NCBI GenBank assembly: GCA_021775935.1
Contig: JAJFGY010000047.1
Span: 1 to 33,676, forward strand
DNA: 33,676 bases
Source: Alphaproteobacteria bacterium
GTDB taxonomy: Bacteria > Pseudomonadota > Alphaproteobacteria > Parvibaculales > Parvibaculaceae
Direction: 5' to 3'
The notes below the pieces were generated by a model. The model searched no databases, was not told where the DNA came from, and saw nothing but the letters and a program-made list of their open reading frames with translations. How positions within the stretch are numbered: the first letter of the stretch is position 1; the number at the start of each line of letters is the position of its first letter. The position numbers were made by a program, and so were the translations under genes. Shown here piece by piece: positions 18,131 to 26,630 of the stretch.

Positions 18131-19042
18131 ATGACAGTTCCTGCACCAATCCCTGTGTCTGTTGTTGGGGGGTTTCTCGGCTCAGGCAAAACCACGCTGC
18201 TCAATCGCTTGCTGCGAGAAAATGACGGGCGGCGCCTTGGGCTGATCGTCAATGATTTTGGCGACATCAATATTGATGAAAAGCTGATTTTTACTCGTGA
18301 TGAAGACATGGTGAGCCTCGCCAATGGATGTATTTGCTGTTCCATTGGCAATGACTTTTTGCGGGCGCTAATCTCACTTGTGACGCGGCCTGACCCACCA
18401 GAACAAATCATCATTGAGGCAAGCGGGGTCGCCGATCCATTGCGGATCGCGGCGATTGCAAGAGCTGATAAAGCGCTTCGTCTCCAGGGGATTTTTGTGC
18501 TGGTTGATGTATCCCAGTACCGCAAACAGTCCGCTGATCCGTTGCTTGCTGATACGGTTAGCGCTCAGGTGCATGCCGCTGACCTGCTTGTTCTCACCAA
18601 ATCAGATGTTTCGACAGTGGCTGAGATTGACGCGGTGGGTGGCCTGTTAGAGAAGGAGAAGCCCGGTGCCTTGCAAGTGGTGTCTTCGCCAGAGGACCTG
18701 CCTGCTTCCCTTTTGTTCGATTTCGCTGATGCGACCGATGGGATGGCGCCGCATAGTCACGCGCCCCACGATGTTTTCTGGACGGGCTCGATTTCCAATA
18801 ACCTGCTTTTTGACATTGCGCGGCTCAAACAGGTGCTGGCCTCGCATGCAGGTCTTTTGCGCTGCAAAGGACTTGTTCAGACAGCGCCTAGAACCTGGCA
18901 GGTTGTACAGTGGGTTGCGGGCCGTATGGATGTAACGCCCGTTGCTTCGGGTAGCGCGCCCAACGAAAGCAGTCTTGTTTATATTGGCGTTGGAGAGAAA
19001 CCGATGGAATTGGACCAGTCTCTGACGCGGGTTTTCAGCTAG
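18131..19042 (+). CDS. CobW/COG0523-type GTPase (putative metallochaperone)
   Basis: Walker A GGFLGSGKTTLLNRLL, the CxCC motif in 'ANGCICCSIGNDF', 'IIEASGVADPLRIA' and 'VLTKSD'. Confidence 0.93.
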   Translation: MTVPAPIPVSVVGGFLGSGKTTLLNRLLRENDGRRLGLIVNDFGDINIDEKLIFTRDEDMVSLANGCICCSIGNDFLRALISLVTRPDPPEQIIIEASGVADPLRIAAIARADKALRLQGIFVLVDVSQYRKQSADPLLADTVSAQVHAADLLVLTKSDVSTVAEIDAVGGLLEKEKPGALQVVSSPEDLPASLLFDFADATDGMAPHSHAPHDVFWTGSISNNLLFDIARLKQVLASHAGLLRCKGLVQTAPRTWQVVQWVAGRMDVTPVASGSAPNESSLVYIGVGEKPMELDQSLTRVFS

Positions 19043-19743
19043 GCCAGCTTGTCGAGCTTTGCTTCGATCCGCGCCAGTCGTGTCGCGGTGCTATCGTCTA
19101 TCTCGGTCGTCGCTTTTAACGCGCGCCAGTAAGTGTGCCCAAGTTTTCTCGCAGCATCGCTGACGTCCAACATTTGGGCGCGCTTTTGTACAATAGATGT
19201 CCAGGCGACATGTTCAGCACCTCCATAGATCATGTCGCGCACCATATCGTCGCTCATATCTGTCTCAATGAGGTTTGCTGATCGCGCCTCCGATAGGACA
19301 ATGCGTAGCAGTCCGGTGTAGGAACGAAAGATATCGCGGGAGCTTGAGGTGAGGTAGGCGTCGGTTGCACGGACCTCACGTATCCACATGAGGAATAATT
19401 CAGGCTGCTCCAGGATCATGGAGATGTGTCGTTGAACAAGCAGCGTGATCTTTTCGCGGGTGCCTTCCAATGCCCCAAGAGTTTGAGCGAGGTCCTCTGC
19501 TTGAGCGGAGAACCATCGTTCTGCGACGCGGATTGCGAGCTCTCTTTTGCTGGGCACATAATTATAGAGGCTGCCTTCTGAGAGCCCTGTTGCTACAGCA
19601 ACGTCTGCCATGGTCATGCTGTCAAAGCCCTGCGCGGTGATGAGCTCCCAAGCAGCGTTCAGTATGGATTCCTCGCGATCTCCCCAGCGACCGGCGCGTT
19701 GCTTTGATGAGGCTGCGTTTTCAGAAATTTGACTGGTCCTCAA
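19039..19743 (-). CDS. TetR family transcriptional regulator
   Basis: HTH region 'ILNAAWELITAQGFDSMTMADVAVATGLSEGSLYNYVPSKRELAIRV'. Start uncertain (the predicted 19743 start is TTG). Confidence 0.92.
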   Translation of the reverse strand: MRTSQISENAASSKQRAGRWGDREESILNAAWELITAQGFDSMTMADVAVATGLSEGSLYNYVPSKRELAIRVAERWFSAQAEDLAQTLGALEGTREKITLLVQRHISMILEQPELFLMWIREVRATDAYLTSSSRDIFRSYTGLLRIVLSEARSANLIETDMSDDMVRDMIYGGAEHVAWTSIVQKRAQMLDVSDAARKLGHTYWRALKATTEIDDSTATRLARIEAKLDKLA

Positions 19744-19835
19744 AAAATGAACGCTCGAGATCAGTACTTATCTTCGAAGTGTTCCCTACTATAGCTTCTA
19801 TTTAGATACAGTTTGAGGTTGATCGTCCAGACAAA

Positions 19836-19850
19836 TTTGAGGTATCCTCA
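19836..19850. promoter_or_regulatory. Candidate TetR-type operator
   Basis: TGAGG-TAT-CCTCA palindrome (19838-19850) inside TTTGAGGTATCCTCA, 17 bp before the ATG at 19868. TTTGAGGT also occurs at 19812-19819 and the reverse CCTCAAA at 19738-19744. Confidence 0.4.
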
Positions 19851-19867
19851 GAAAAAGGGAGAATGGC

Positions 19868-20662
19868 ATGGAATTCAGGGACTACGACACTTTATCTTTC
19901 GCATATGAAGGGCGCGTGCTCACGGTCACGATTGATGGCCCGGGTCCGGTCAACGCCGTAAATGCGCAGATGCATGAAGAGCTTGGCCGCGTCTTTACCG
20001 ACCTTCAGCGGGATGAAGACAGTGATCTCATTATTCTTACGGGTGCGGGGCGGGCGTTTTGCGCTGGGGGGGACATGGACTGGTTCGATGAGATGATCGC
20101 GAACCCGGCAAAGTTTCGCTCCATCGCGCCAGAAGGGAAGCGAATTGTCACCTCGCTCCTTGATCTTGAGAAGCCAATTGTCTGCCGCCTCAACGGCGCT
20201 GCAGCGGGGCTGGGTGCCACGATTGCGCTTCTTTGTGACGTTATAATCGCAAGTGATGATGCCGTGATCGGCGACCCCCATGTAAAGGTCGGCCTTGTTG
20301 CAGGCGACGGTGGGGCCGTGATCTGGCCGCAACTTATTGGGTTTGCAAAAGCCAAAGAGCTGCTGATGACCGGTGACATGTTGAGTGGACAAGAAGCAAT
20401 GGGCCTCGGGCTTATCAATTATTCGGTTCCCGCCAAGGAGCTTGATGCGAAGGTCGGAGAGCTTGTGGCCAAGATTATGGGGAACCCAAAATGGGCCGTG
20501 CGCTGGACGAAGACAGCGGTGAACATCACGCTGCGCGAAATTGCAGTGAAAGTGATGGATGCGGCCATTGCCTATGAGGCCATCACCAACACGTTGGAAG
20601 ACCGCAAAGAAGCGGTCGCTGCCTTTAAAGAGAAGCGCAAACCCAACTTTACCGGCGAGTAG
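19868..20662 (+). CDS. Enoyl-CoA hydratase/isomerase (crotonase) family protein
   Basis: 'LIILTGAGRAFCAGGDMDWFDEM', 'KPIVCRLNGAAAGLGATIALLCDVIIASDDAVIGDPHVKVGLVAGDGG'. Confidence 0.94.
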   Translation: MEFRDYDTLSFAYEGRVLTVTIDGPGPVNAVNAQMHEELGRVFTDLQRDEDSDLIILTGAGRAFCAGGDMDWFDEMIANPAKFRSIAPEGKRIVTSLLDLEKPIVCRLNGAAAGLGATIALLCDVIIASDDAVIGDPHVKVGLVAGDGGAVIWPQLIGFAKAKELLMTGDMLSGQEAMGLGLINYSVPAKELDAKVGELVAKIMGNPKWAVRWTKTAVNITLREIAVKVMDAAIAYEAITNTLEDRKEAVAAFKEKRKPNFTGE

Positions 20663-20667
20663 CGTAG

Positions 20668-21837
20668 ATGTATTTCACCGATGAGCCAGAACACGTCACC
20701 ATCCTGCGGGATATGGCGAAGCGATTTGTTGCGGCAGAGATGCCGCGGGAAAAACGCCGCCAGTTGGATAAAGATCATACGTTCTGCCGCGAGGCATTTC
20801 GCAAACTTGCCGACCTTGGGGTGTGTGGTCTTACTATTCCTGAAGAGTATGGCGGGCAAGGCATTGACCTTGTGGCAGCCGTTGCTGTGCTCGACGAGCT
20901 TTGTCAGGTTGGCCCCTCGCTTGGCGGGCCGTTTATTCACGCCGCCTTTTATGGCGGGGCCAATGTGGTGGAGAACGGATCAGAAGCTCAGAAGCGCGAA
21001 TTGTTACCCAAGCTGGCCAAGGGAGACATGTGGTTTGCCTATGGGCTGAGTGAGCCAGACGTGGGCGGCGATCTGGCGACAGTGCGAACCCGCGCTCATT
21101 TGGAGGATGATGGCAAGACCGTCGTCGTGAACGGTGCCAAGCGCTGGTGTACTGGTGCGGATTGGGCGGACTATATCTATTGCCTGGTGAATAGTGATGG
21201 TGAGGGCAAGAAATACAAAAACCTCACCGTCCTGCTGATCCCGACGGACGCGCCAGGCATTTCGATGCAACCGATTGAGCATTCAAATCTGCGCTACACC
21301 GCGTCGTGTGACGTGTTTTTTGATGATGTGCGCATTCCGGTGAGCCAAGTCCTTGGTGGTCCTGAAGGATGGAACAAAGGTTGGGGCATGCTTGCAGGTC
21401 GTACGCTGGACGTTGAGAAAATTGAGATCACGACTGTGACTTATGGCATTGCTCGTGCGGCCGTTGATGAAGCGTGGGCCTATGCGCAAGAACGTGTGCA
21501 GTTTGGTCAGCCGATTGCTGCTCATCAGGCAGTGCGGCATGCGCTCTCAGGCGCAAAAACCAAACTTCAGGCCTGCAAGCATATGCTCTATCACGCCGTG
21601 CATCTGGCACATGAAGGCAAGCCCTGTTCAGTTGAAACAAGTATGGCCAAGCTCTTTGTTGCTGATACGGCCGTTGAGATCGTCCTTGCTTGCCAGCAAG
21701 TGATGGGAGCGTACGGTCTGTCGGATGCTTATGACATGGAGCGAAATGTGCGCGATGTCCTCGGCATGCCTATTGTCGGCGGCTCTTCCAATATGCAGCG
21801 AAACAATATTGCCGCCCGGCTTGGACTGCCGCAGTAG
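20668..21837 (+). CDS. Acyl-CoA dehydrogenase
   Basis: 'CGLTIPEEYGGQGIDL', 'WFAYGLSEPDVGGDLATVRTRA', 'VVVNGAKRWCTGADWADY', 'VMGAYGLSDAYDMERNVRDVLGMPIVGGSSNMQRNNIAARLGL'. Confidence 0.94.
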   Translation: MYFTDEPEHVTILRDMAKRFVAAEMPREKRRQLDKDHTFCREAFRKLADLGVCGLTIPEEYGGQGIDLVAAVAVLDELCQVGPSLGGPFIHAAFYGGANVVENGSEAQKRELLPKLAKGDMWFAYGLSEPDVGGDLATVRTRAHLEDDGKTVVVNGAKRWCTGADWADYIYCLVNSDGEGKKYKNLTVLLIPTDAPGISMQPIEHSNLRYTASCDVFFDDVRIPVSQVLGGPEGWNKGWGMLAGRTLDVEKIEITTVTYGIARAAVDEAWAYAQERVQFGQPIAAHQAVRHALSGAKTKLQACKHMLYHAVHLAHEGKPCSVETSMAKLFVADTAVEIVLACQQVMGAYGLSDAYDMERNVRDVLGMPIVGGSSNMQRNNIAARLGLPQ

Positions 21838-21859
21838 TGCGCGCATAGGAGGAAATTTG

Positions 21860-23023
21860 ATGGTATCGCAAAGTGACGCGCTATTATCGGCGGCTGAAGG
21901 ATTTGTCCCGATGTTGCGAGACCGCGCTAACGAGATCGAACAGGCTCGCCAGGTTCCACAAGATATTGCAGAGAGTTTTGCACAAGCTGGTTTCTATTCA
22001 GTCATGGTGCCGGAGGTCTATGGCGGCCTTGAGCTTGACCCTCCGACCTTCTTGAAGCTCATTCGAACACTGGCGCGCGGTGACTCTTCTGCGGCCTGGT
22101 GCACGATGATTGGTGCGACCACGGGTCTGGGCTCCGCCTATATGCCCAGGGCGGATGCGGAAGAGATTTTTGGCGGTGGTAAGCGCACTATTACATCGGG
22201 TGTGTTTGCACCAACCGGAAAGGCTCTGCCGGAGGGCGACCACTACCGGGTGTCAGGTCGGTGGCAGTGGGGGTCTGGTAGCCGCAATGCTGCTTGGATT
22301 TCTGGCGGATGCTTTGTGATGAAGGACGGAAAGCCGGAAATGTCTGACACGGGTGTTCCGATCAGTCGGATGATGATGGTGCCCGCTGGTGAGGTGACGC
22401 TGCTTGATACTTGGGATGTGTCTGGTTTGTGCGGCACCGGTAGCACGGATTTTGAGATGAAAGACGTGCTTGTGCCTAAGGCCCGTGCGGTGGCCTTTGG
22501 ATATGACACGCCGATGGAGAGACCGCTCTACGTATTCCCTCTCTTTGCTCTTCTGGCATCTGGCATTGCCAGTGTGTCGCTCGGAATTGCCCGCTCGGCG
22601 ATTGATGAGCTTGTGGGGTTTGCGTCGGCCAAGACGCCTCAGGGTACGTTGAAGCCGCTTGCAAAGAGGCCCGATACGCAAATAGGTGTGGCGCGCGCCG
22701 AAGCGCTTGTTCGGTCTGCTCAATCCTGGATGGATGATACGTTTTCCGACGCGTGGGAGGCTGCGCAGACCAAAGGCGTTATCAGCGTAGATCAGCGGCG
22801 CGACATGCGCCTGTCCATGGCCCACGCTACGACCGCATCAGCGCAGGCGGTGGACATTGCCTATGACCTTGGCGGTGGCACGTCTGTCTACAAGCGCTCC
22901 TCTCTGCAGAGGCATTTCAGGGATGTACATGTTGCGACGCAGCACATGATGGTGGCGAAAGGCGTCCTGGAACAGGCAGGGCGGCTCTTTCTGGGGTTAG
23001 AGACAGACACGCGGCTCTTTTGA
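21860..23023 (+). CDS. Acyl-CoA dehydrogenase-fold protein, group D flavin monooxygenase-like (HsaA/HpaB-type C-terminal domain)
   Basis: Start ATG 21860 after AGGAGG. 'PQDIAESFAQAGFYSVMVPEVYGGLELDPP', 'RGDSSAAWCTMIGATTGL', 'DTWDVSGLCGTGSTDFEMKDVLVP', C-terminal 'GGGTSVYKRSSLQRHFRDVHVATQHMMVAKGVLEQAGRLFLG'. Confidence 0.85.
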   Translation: MVSQSDALLSAAEGFVPMLRDRANEIEQARQVPQDIAESFAQAGFYSVMVPEVYGGLELDPPTFLKLIRTLARGDSSAAWCTMIGATTGLGSAYMPRADAEEIFGGGKRTITSGVFAPTGKALPEGDHYRVSGRWQWGSGSRNAAWISGGCFVMKDGKPEMSDTGVPISRMMMVPAGEVTLLDTWDVSGLCGTGSTDFEMKDVLVPKARAVAFGYDTPMERPLYVFPLFALLASGIASVSLGIARSAIDELVGFASAKTPQGTLKPLAKRPDTQIGVARAEALVRSAQSWMDDTFSDAWEAAQTKGVISVDQRRDMRLSMAHATTASAQAVDIAYDLGGGTSVYKRSSLQRHFRDVHVATQHMMVAKGVLEQAGRLFLGLETDTRLF

Positions 23024-23140
23024 TCTCTTTGTTGGCTACATTTCCGGACGGAAAACCGCCTACACTTTTCCTGGAAATGCTCGCGCCCTTTCCACAAGAG
23101 CTGAAATGTCACAGACTTCGCGAAAGCGGGGGAGAGAGAA

Positions 23141-24322
23141 ATGAGTGTTATGGGTGCAGCCGGTGAGATTCAATGTTCGGCGTTAGAGAAAGTTATCTTC
23201 GGGCAACCAGCTGCTGAGGCATTGGCAGAACAAGTTGAGGCTCTGGGCGCAAGCCGTGTCTTTCTAATCGCGAGCAAAACACTTTCTGACAAGACCGATG
23301 AGATAGACAAAGTCCGCGCGGCGCTGGGTGCGAGGCTCGCGGATGTTTACGACGGCATGCCTGCTCATACACCCCGCCCGGCAGTTATTGATGCGGCCAA
23401 TGCGATGCGCGAGGCACGAGCTGATCTTCTTGTGACACTGGGTGGCGGGTCTGTGACCGATGCGGGAAAGATTGTCCTTGTAGCGCTTACCCATAACGTG
23501 AAAGAGGCTGACGGCCTTGAGCCATTTCATGTACGTGTTGAGAAAGACGGGACGGTGGTGCATCCAGAGTTTGAGGGGCCTGCCATTCGTTCTATCGCCA
23601 TCCCAACAACGCTCTCTGGTGGGGAGTTCAACCCGCTTGGCGGGGCGACAGATCTTCGCAAGAATTTGAAAGAGGGCTACGAACATCGCGACCTGGCTCC
23701 TCATACAGTGATCCTTGATCCCACCCTCACGCGCCATACACCTGAATGGCTCTGGCTTTCTACCGGTGTGCGCGCGCTTGATCATGCCATTGAAACTTTG
23801 GCATCTCTACAATCCAACGCCTATTGCGATGGGTTGGCAGACAGCGCTCTTCGCCTGCTGGTGGATGGTCTGCCCCGCGTCAAAGCAAACCCGCAAGACA
23901 TGGATGCGCGTCTGAACTGCCAGATTGGCATGTGGCAATCCATGGTGCCCGTTGTTTCTGGCGTGCCGATGGGCGCGAGCCATGCGATTGGCCATGTGCT
24001 TGGCGGCGCGTGCGACGTGCCGCACGGATATACGTCCTGCGTGATGTCCCCTTATGTGCTGGCTTTTAATGAACCTGCAAACGCTGAGCGTCAAAAACGT
24101 ATCAGCTCCTGCTTTGGGGCGCCGGAGCGGCCTGCTTCAGAGCTGGCGGATGAATTCATCGCTGGCCTTGGTATGCCGCGAACGCTTAGCGCTGTGGACG
24201 TGGGAGAAGACCGGCTTCAGGAGGTCGCTGAAAAAACCATGCATGATTTCTGGGCGCGAACAAATCCGCGCCCTATCGCTGATGCCGCGGACGTGATGCA
24301 AATTCTTCAGCTCGCAAGGTAG
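23141..24322 (+). CDS. Iron-containing alcohol dehydrogenase, maleylacetate-reductase-like
   Basis: 'VIFGQPAAEALAEQVEALGASRVFLIASKTL', 'LLVTLGGGSVTDAGKIV', 'AIPTTLSGGEFNPLGGATD', metal-ligand regions 'GVRALDHAIE' and 'MGASHAIGHVLGGACDVPHGYTSCVMSPYVL'. Confidence 0.85.
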   Translation: MSVMGAAGEIQCSALEKVIFGQPAAEALAEQVEALGASRVFLIASKTLSDKTDEIDKVRAALGARLADVYDGMPAHTPRPAVIDAANAMREARADLLVTLGGGSVTDAGKIVLVALTHNVKEADGLEPFHVRVEKDGTVVHPEFEGPAIRSIAIPTTLSGGEFNPLGGATDLRKNLKEGYEHRDLAPHTVILDPTLTRHTPEWLWLSTGVRALDHAIETLASLQSNAYCDGLADSALRLLVDGLPRVKANPQDMDARLNCQIGMWQSMVPVVSGVPMGASHAIGHVLGGACDVPHGYTSCVMSPYVLAFNEPANAERQKRISSCFGAPERPASELADEFIAGLGMPRTLSAVDVGEDRLQEVAEKTMHDFWARTNPRPIADAADVMQILQLAR

Positions 24323-24325
24323 CAA

Positions 24326-25147
24326 TCAAGCGTCGCTGAATTTTCCAGGTCGCTTTTCCATTGTCGACATGATGGCCTCAATCTGATTGGCGGAGCCGAT
24401 AATGTCGTCTTGCTCAACGGACTCTGCCAGCAATCCGGCACCTGCATCAACATAAGGGGCCGCGTTGAAGATGCGTTTGTTGGCGCGGATCGCGTCGGGA
24501 TTTCTTCCGGCGATCTCATGGGCTGTTTCCAGCGCAAGGGCACGTGGATCATCGACAACACGGGTTGCAAAGCCATAGTCCAATGCTTCTTCGCCAGAGA
24601 AGATCCTTCCGGTGTAGCTAAGCTCGCGAACAATGTCCTCACGTACCAGATTGCGCATCAGCTGGGTGCCTGCCATGTCGGGGACGAGGCCCCATTTGAT
24701 TTCCATGATGGACATTTTTGTGTCCGGAGCGACATAGCGCATATCTGCACCCAGACAGACCTGAAAGCCTCCACCGAAGGCAACGCCATGTACGGCTGCG
24801 ATGACCGGAACGGGCACTTCACGCCAGACCCATGCCGCGTATTGCGCGCGGTTGGCGAGTCCATGTGTTCTTGGTGCAAGCGCATTGCGCTTGTTATTGG
24901 ATTTGGACCCTGCATCATCACCGCTGTCGGCCATCTTGCCAAAATTGCCCATATCAAGCCCAGCGCAAAAGGCGCGACCTTCGCCTGAGAGTACGACCGC
25001 GCGGACACCCTTCTCTGTTTTCAGACGCTCGCCAGTATCCACAAGAGCGTTAAACATGGCGTCGTCGAGCGCGTTCATTTTGTCACCACGGGTGAGGCGG
25101 ACATCTGCAACGCCATTGGTAATATCGACAGAAATACGTTCGCTCAT
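24326..25147 (-). CDS. Crotonase/enoyl-CoA hydratase family protein
   Basis: 'VVLSGEGRAFCAGLDMGNF', 'PVIAAVHGVAFGGGFQVCLGADMRYVAPDTKMSIMEIKWGLVPDMAGTQLM'. Confidence 0.94.
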   Translation of the reverse strand: MSERISVDITNGVADVRLTRGDKMNALDDAMFNALVDTGERLKTEKGVRAVVLSGEGRAFCAGLDMGNFGKMADSGDDAGSKSNNKRNALAPRTHGLANRAQYAAWVWREVPVPVIAAVHGVAFGGGFQVCLGADMRYVAPDTKMSIMEIKWGLVPDMAGTQLMRNLVREDIVRELSYTGRIFSGEEALDYGFATRVVDDPRALALETAHEIAGRNPDAIRANKRIFNAAPYVDAGAGLLAESVEQDDIIGSANQIEAIMSTMEKRPGKFSDA

Positions 25148-25407
25148 AGAGTGCTCCTGGCGGCCCTTCAGGCCGTGCTGTGTCTGTGTTTGTCTGTTTT
25201 CAAGTTGAGCGCAGTCTAAGCGTGGGTATGGGCTTAACGCAATCGCCGCTGCTTTACGTAGGGAAATGCTTGCCTAAAACTCATGGCTGAAAGATGTGTG
25301 CGCCCGCCCCTAAAAGAGCGTTGAATCTCATCTCCGCTCGGCCCATCTTAGCGCCAAATCGACCCACATGTTGATGATCAGACACGTACTTTCAAGAGGA
25401 AATAGAC

Positions 25408-26580
25408 ATGGCAGAAGCTTATATCGTCTCAGCGTCCCGGACCGCCGGTGGGCGCCGCGATGGACGCCTTAAAGGCTGGCACCCTGCGGATATGGCAGGG
25501 GAAGTCCTGAAGTCCGTTATCTCCAAAGCGAACGCTGACCCTGCGCGCATTGATGATGTGATCATGGGGTGCGTTGGCCAAGCCGGTGAACAGGCTGGCA
25601 ATATTGCGCGCAGCGGTGTTCTGGCCGCGGGCATGCCCGAAAGTGTTCCTGCAACATCTGTTGATCGCCAATGTGGTTCGTCTCAGCAGGCGCTTCACTT
25701 TGCGGCACAGGCGGTCATGTCTGGTTTCATGGATTGCGTGATTGCATCTGGTGTTGAGAGCATGACACGGGTGCCCATGGGCATGCCGATGGTCCTGCCA
25801 GCGAAAAACGGTTTTGGTAGCTATGTCAGCCCTCACATGAAGGAACGCTATCCTGACATTCAATTTAGCCAGTTTGCCGGTGCTGAGATGATGGCAAAAA
25901 AGTATGGACTTACCAAAGACCAGCTCGATGCATTTGGTTTCGGCAGTCATGCAAAAGCGATTGCTGCGACGCAAGCTGGTGCATTTGACGATGAAGTCGT
26001 TGGCCTTGAAGTTGAACTCGAAGACGGCACAAAAGAAGTGCACAAGATTGACGAAGGCATTCGCTTCAATGCAAGCCTTGAAGGCATCCAGGGTGTGAAG
26101 CTTCTGGTTGAGGGCGGCGCACTGACAGCGGCAACATCCAGCCAGATCTGTGATGGCGCCTCAGCTGTGATGGTTGTGAATGAAAAGGGCCTGAAAGATT
26201 TGGGCGTTGATCCTATCGCACGCATTCATCACCTCACCGTTACAGGTGGTGACCCGGTCATCATGCTGGAAGCTCCTATTCCTGCAACGAAGGTTGCTCT
26301 GGAAAAGACAGGCATGAAGATTGATGACATTGATCTTTTCGAAGTGAATGAAGCGTTCGCCTCAGTACCTGCTGCGTGGCTGAAGGAGACAGGCGCAGAC
26401 CCTGATCGTCTTAACGTGAATGGCGGCGCTATTGCGCTTGGTCACCCGTTGGGGGGATCAGGTACTAAGCTGATGACAACGCTGCTTCATGCTTTGCAGA
26501 AAAAGAACAAACGCTACGGCCTGCAGACAATGTGTGAAGGTGGCGGTCTTGCCAATGTAACAATCGTTGAACGCCTCTAA
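25408..26580 (+). CDS. Acetyl-CoA C-acyltransferase (thiolase)
   Basis: 'DRQCGSSQQALHFAAQAVMSGFMDCVIASGVESMTRVPMG', 'NVNGGAIALGHPLGGSGTKLMTTLLHAL', 'TMCEGGGLANVTIVERL'. Confidence 0.95.
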   Translation: MAEAYIVSASRTAGGRRDGRLKGWHPADMAGEVLKSVISKANADPARIDDVIMGCVGQAGEQAGNIARSGVLAAGMPESVPATSVDRQCGSSQQALHFAAQAVMSGFMDCVIASGVESMTRVPMGMPMVLPAKNGFGSYVSPHMKERYPDIQFSQFAGAEMMAKKYGLTKDQLDAFGFGSHAKAIAATQAGAFDDEVVGLEVELEDGTKEVHKIDEGIRFNASLEGIQGVKLLVEGGALTAATSSQICDGASAVMVVNEKGLKDLGVDPIARIHHLTVTGGDPVIMLEAPIPATKVALEKTGMKIDDIDLFEVNEAFASVPAAWLKETGADPDRLNVNGGAIALGHPLGGSGTKLMTTLLHALQKKNKRYGLQTMCEGGGLANVTIVERL

Positions 26581-26600
26581 GGCTTTTTGCATCTGATTTG

Positions 26601-26630
26601 AAAGGCGGTGCTTCGGTGCCGCCTTTTTTT
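26601..26630 (+). terminator. Intrinsic terminator after thiolase gene
   Basis: AAAGGCGG-tgcttcggtg-CCGCCTTTTTTT. Confidence 0.88.

Noticed and set aside
25161-25175. CGGCC-CTTCA-GGCCG small hairpin upstream of the 25147 start
   Set aside because: Only 5 bp stem; expected by chance in GC-rich DNA.
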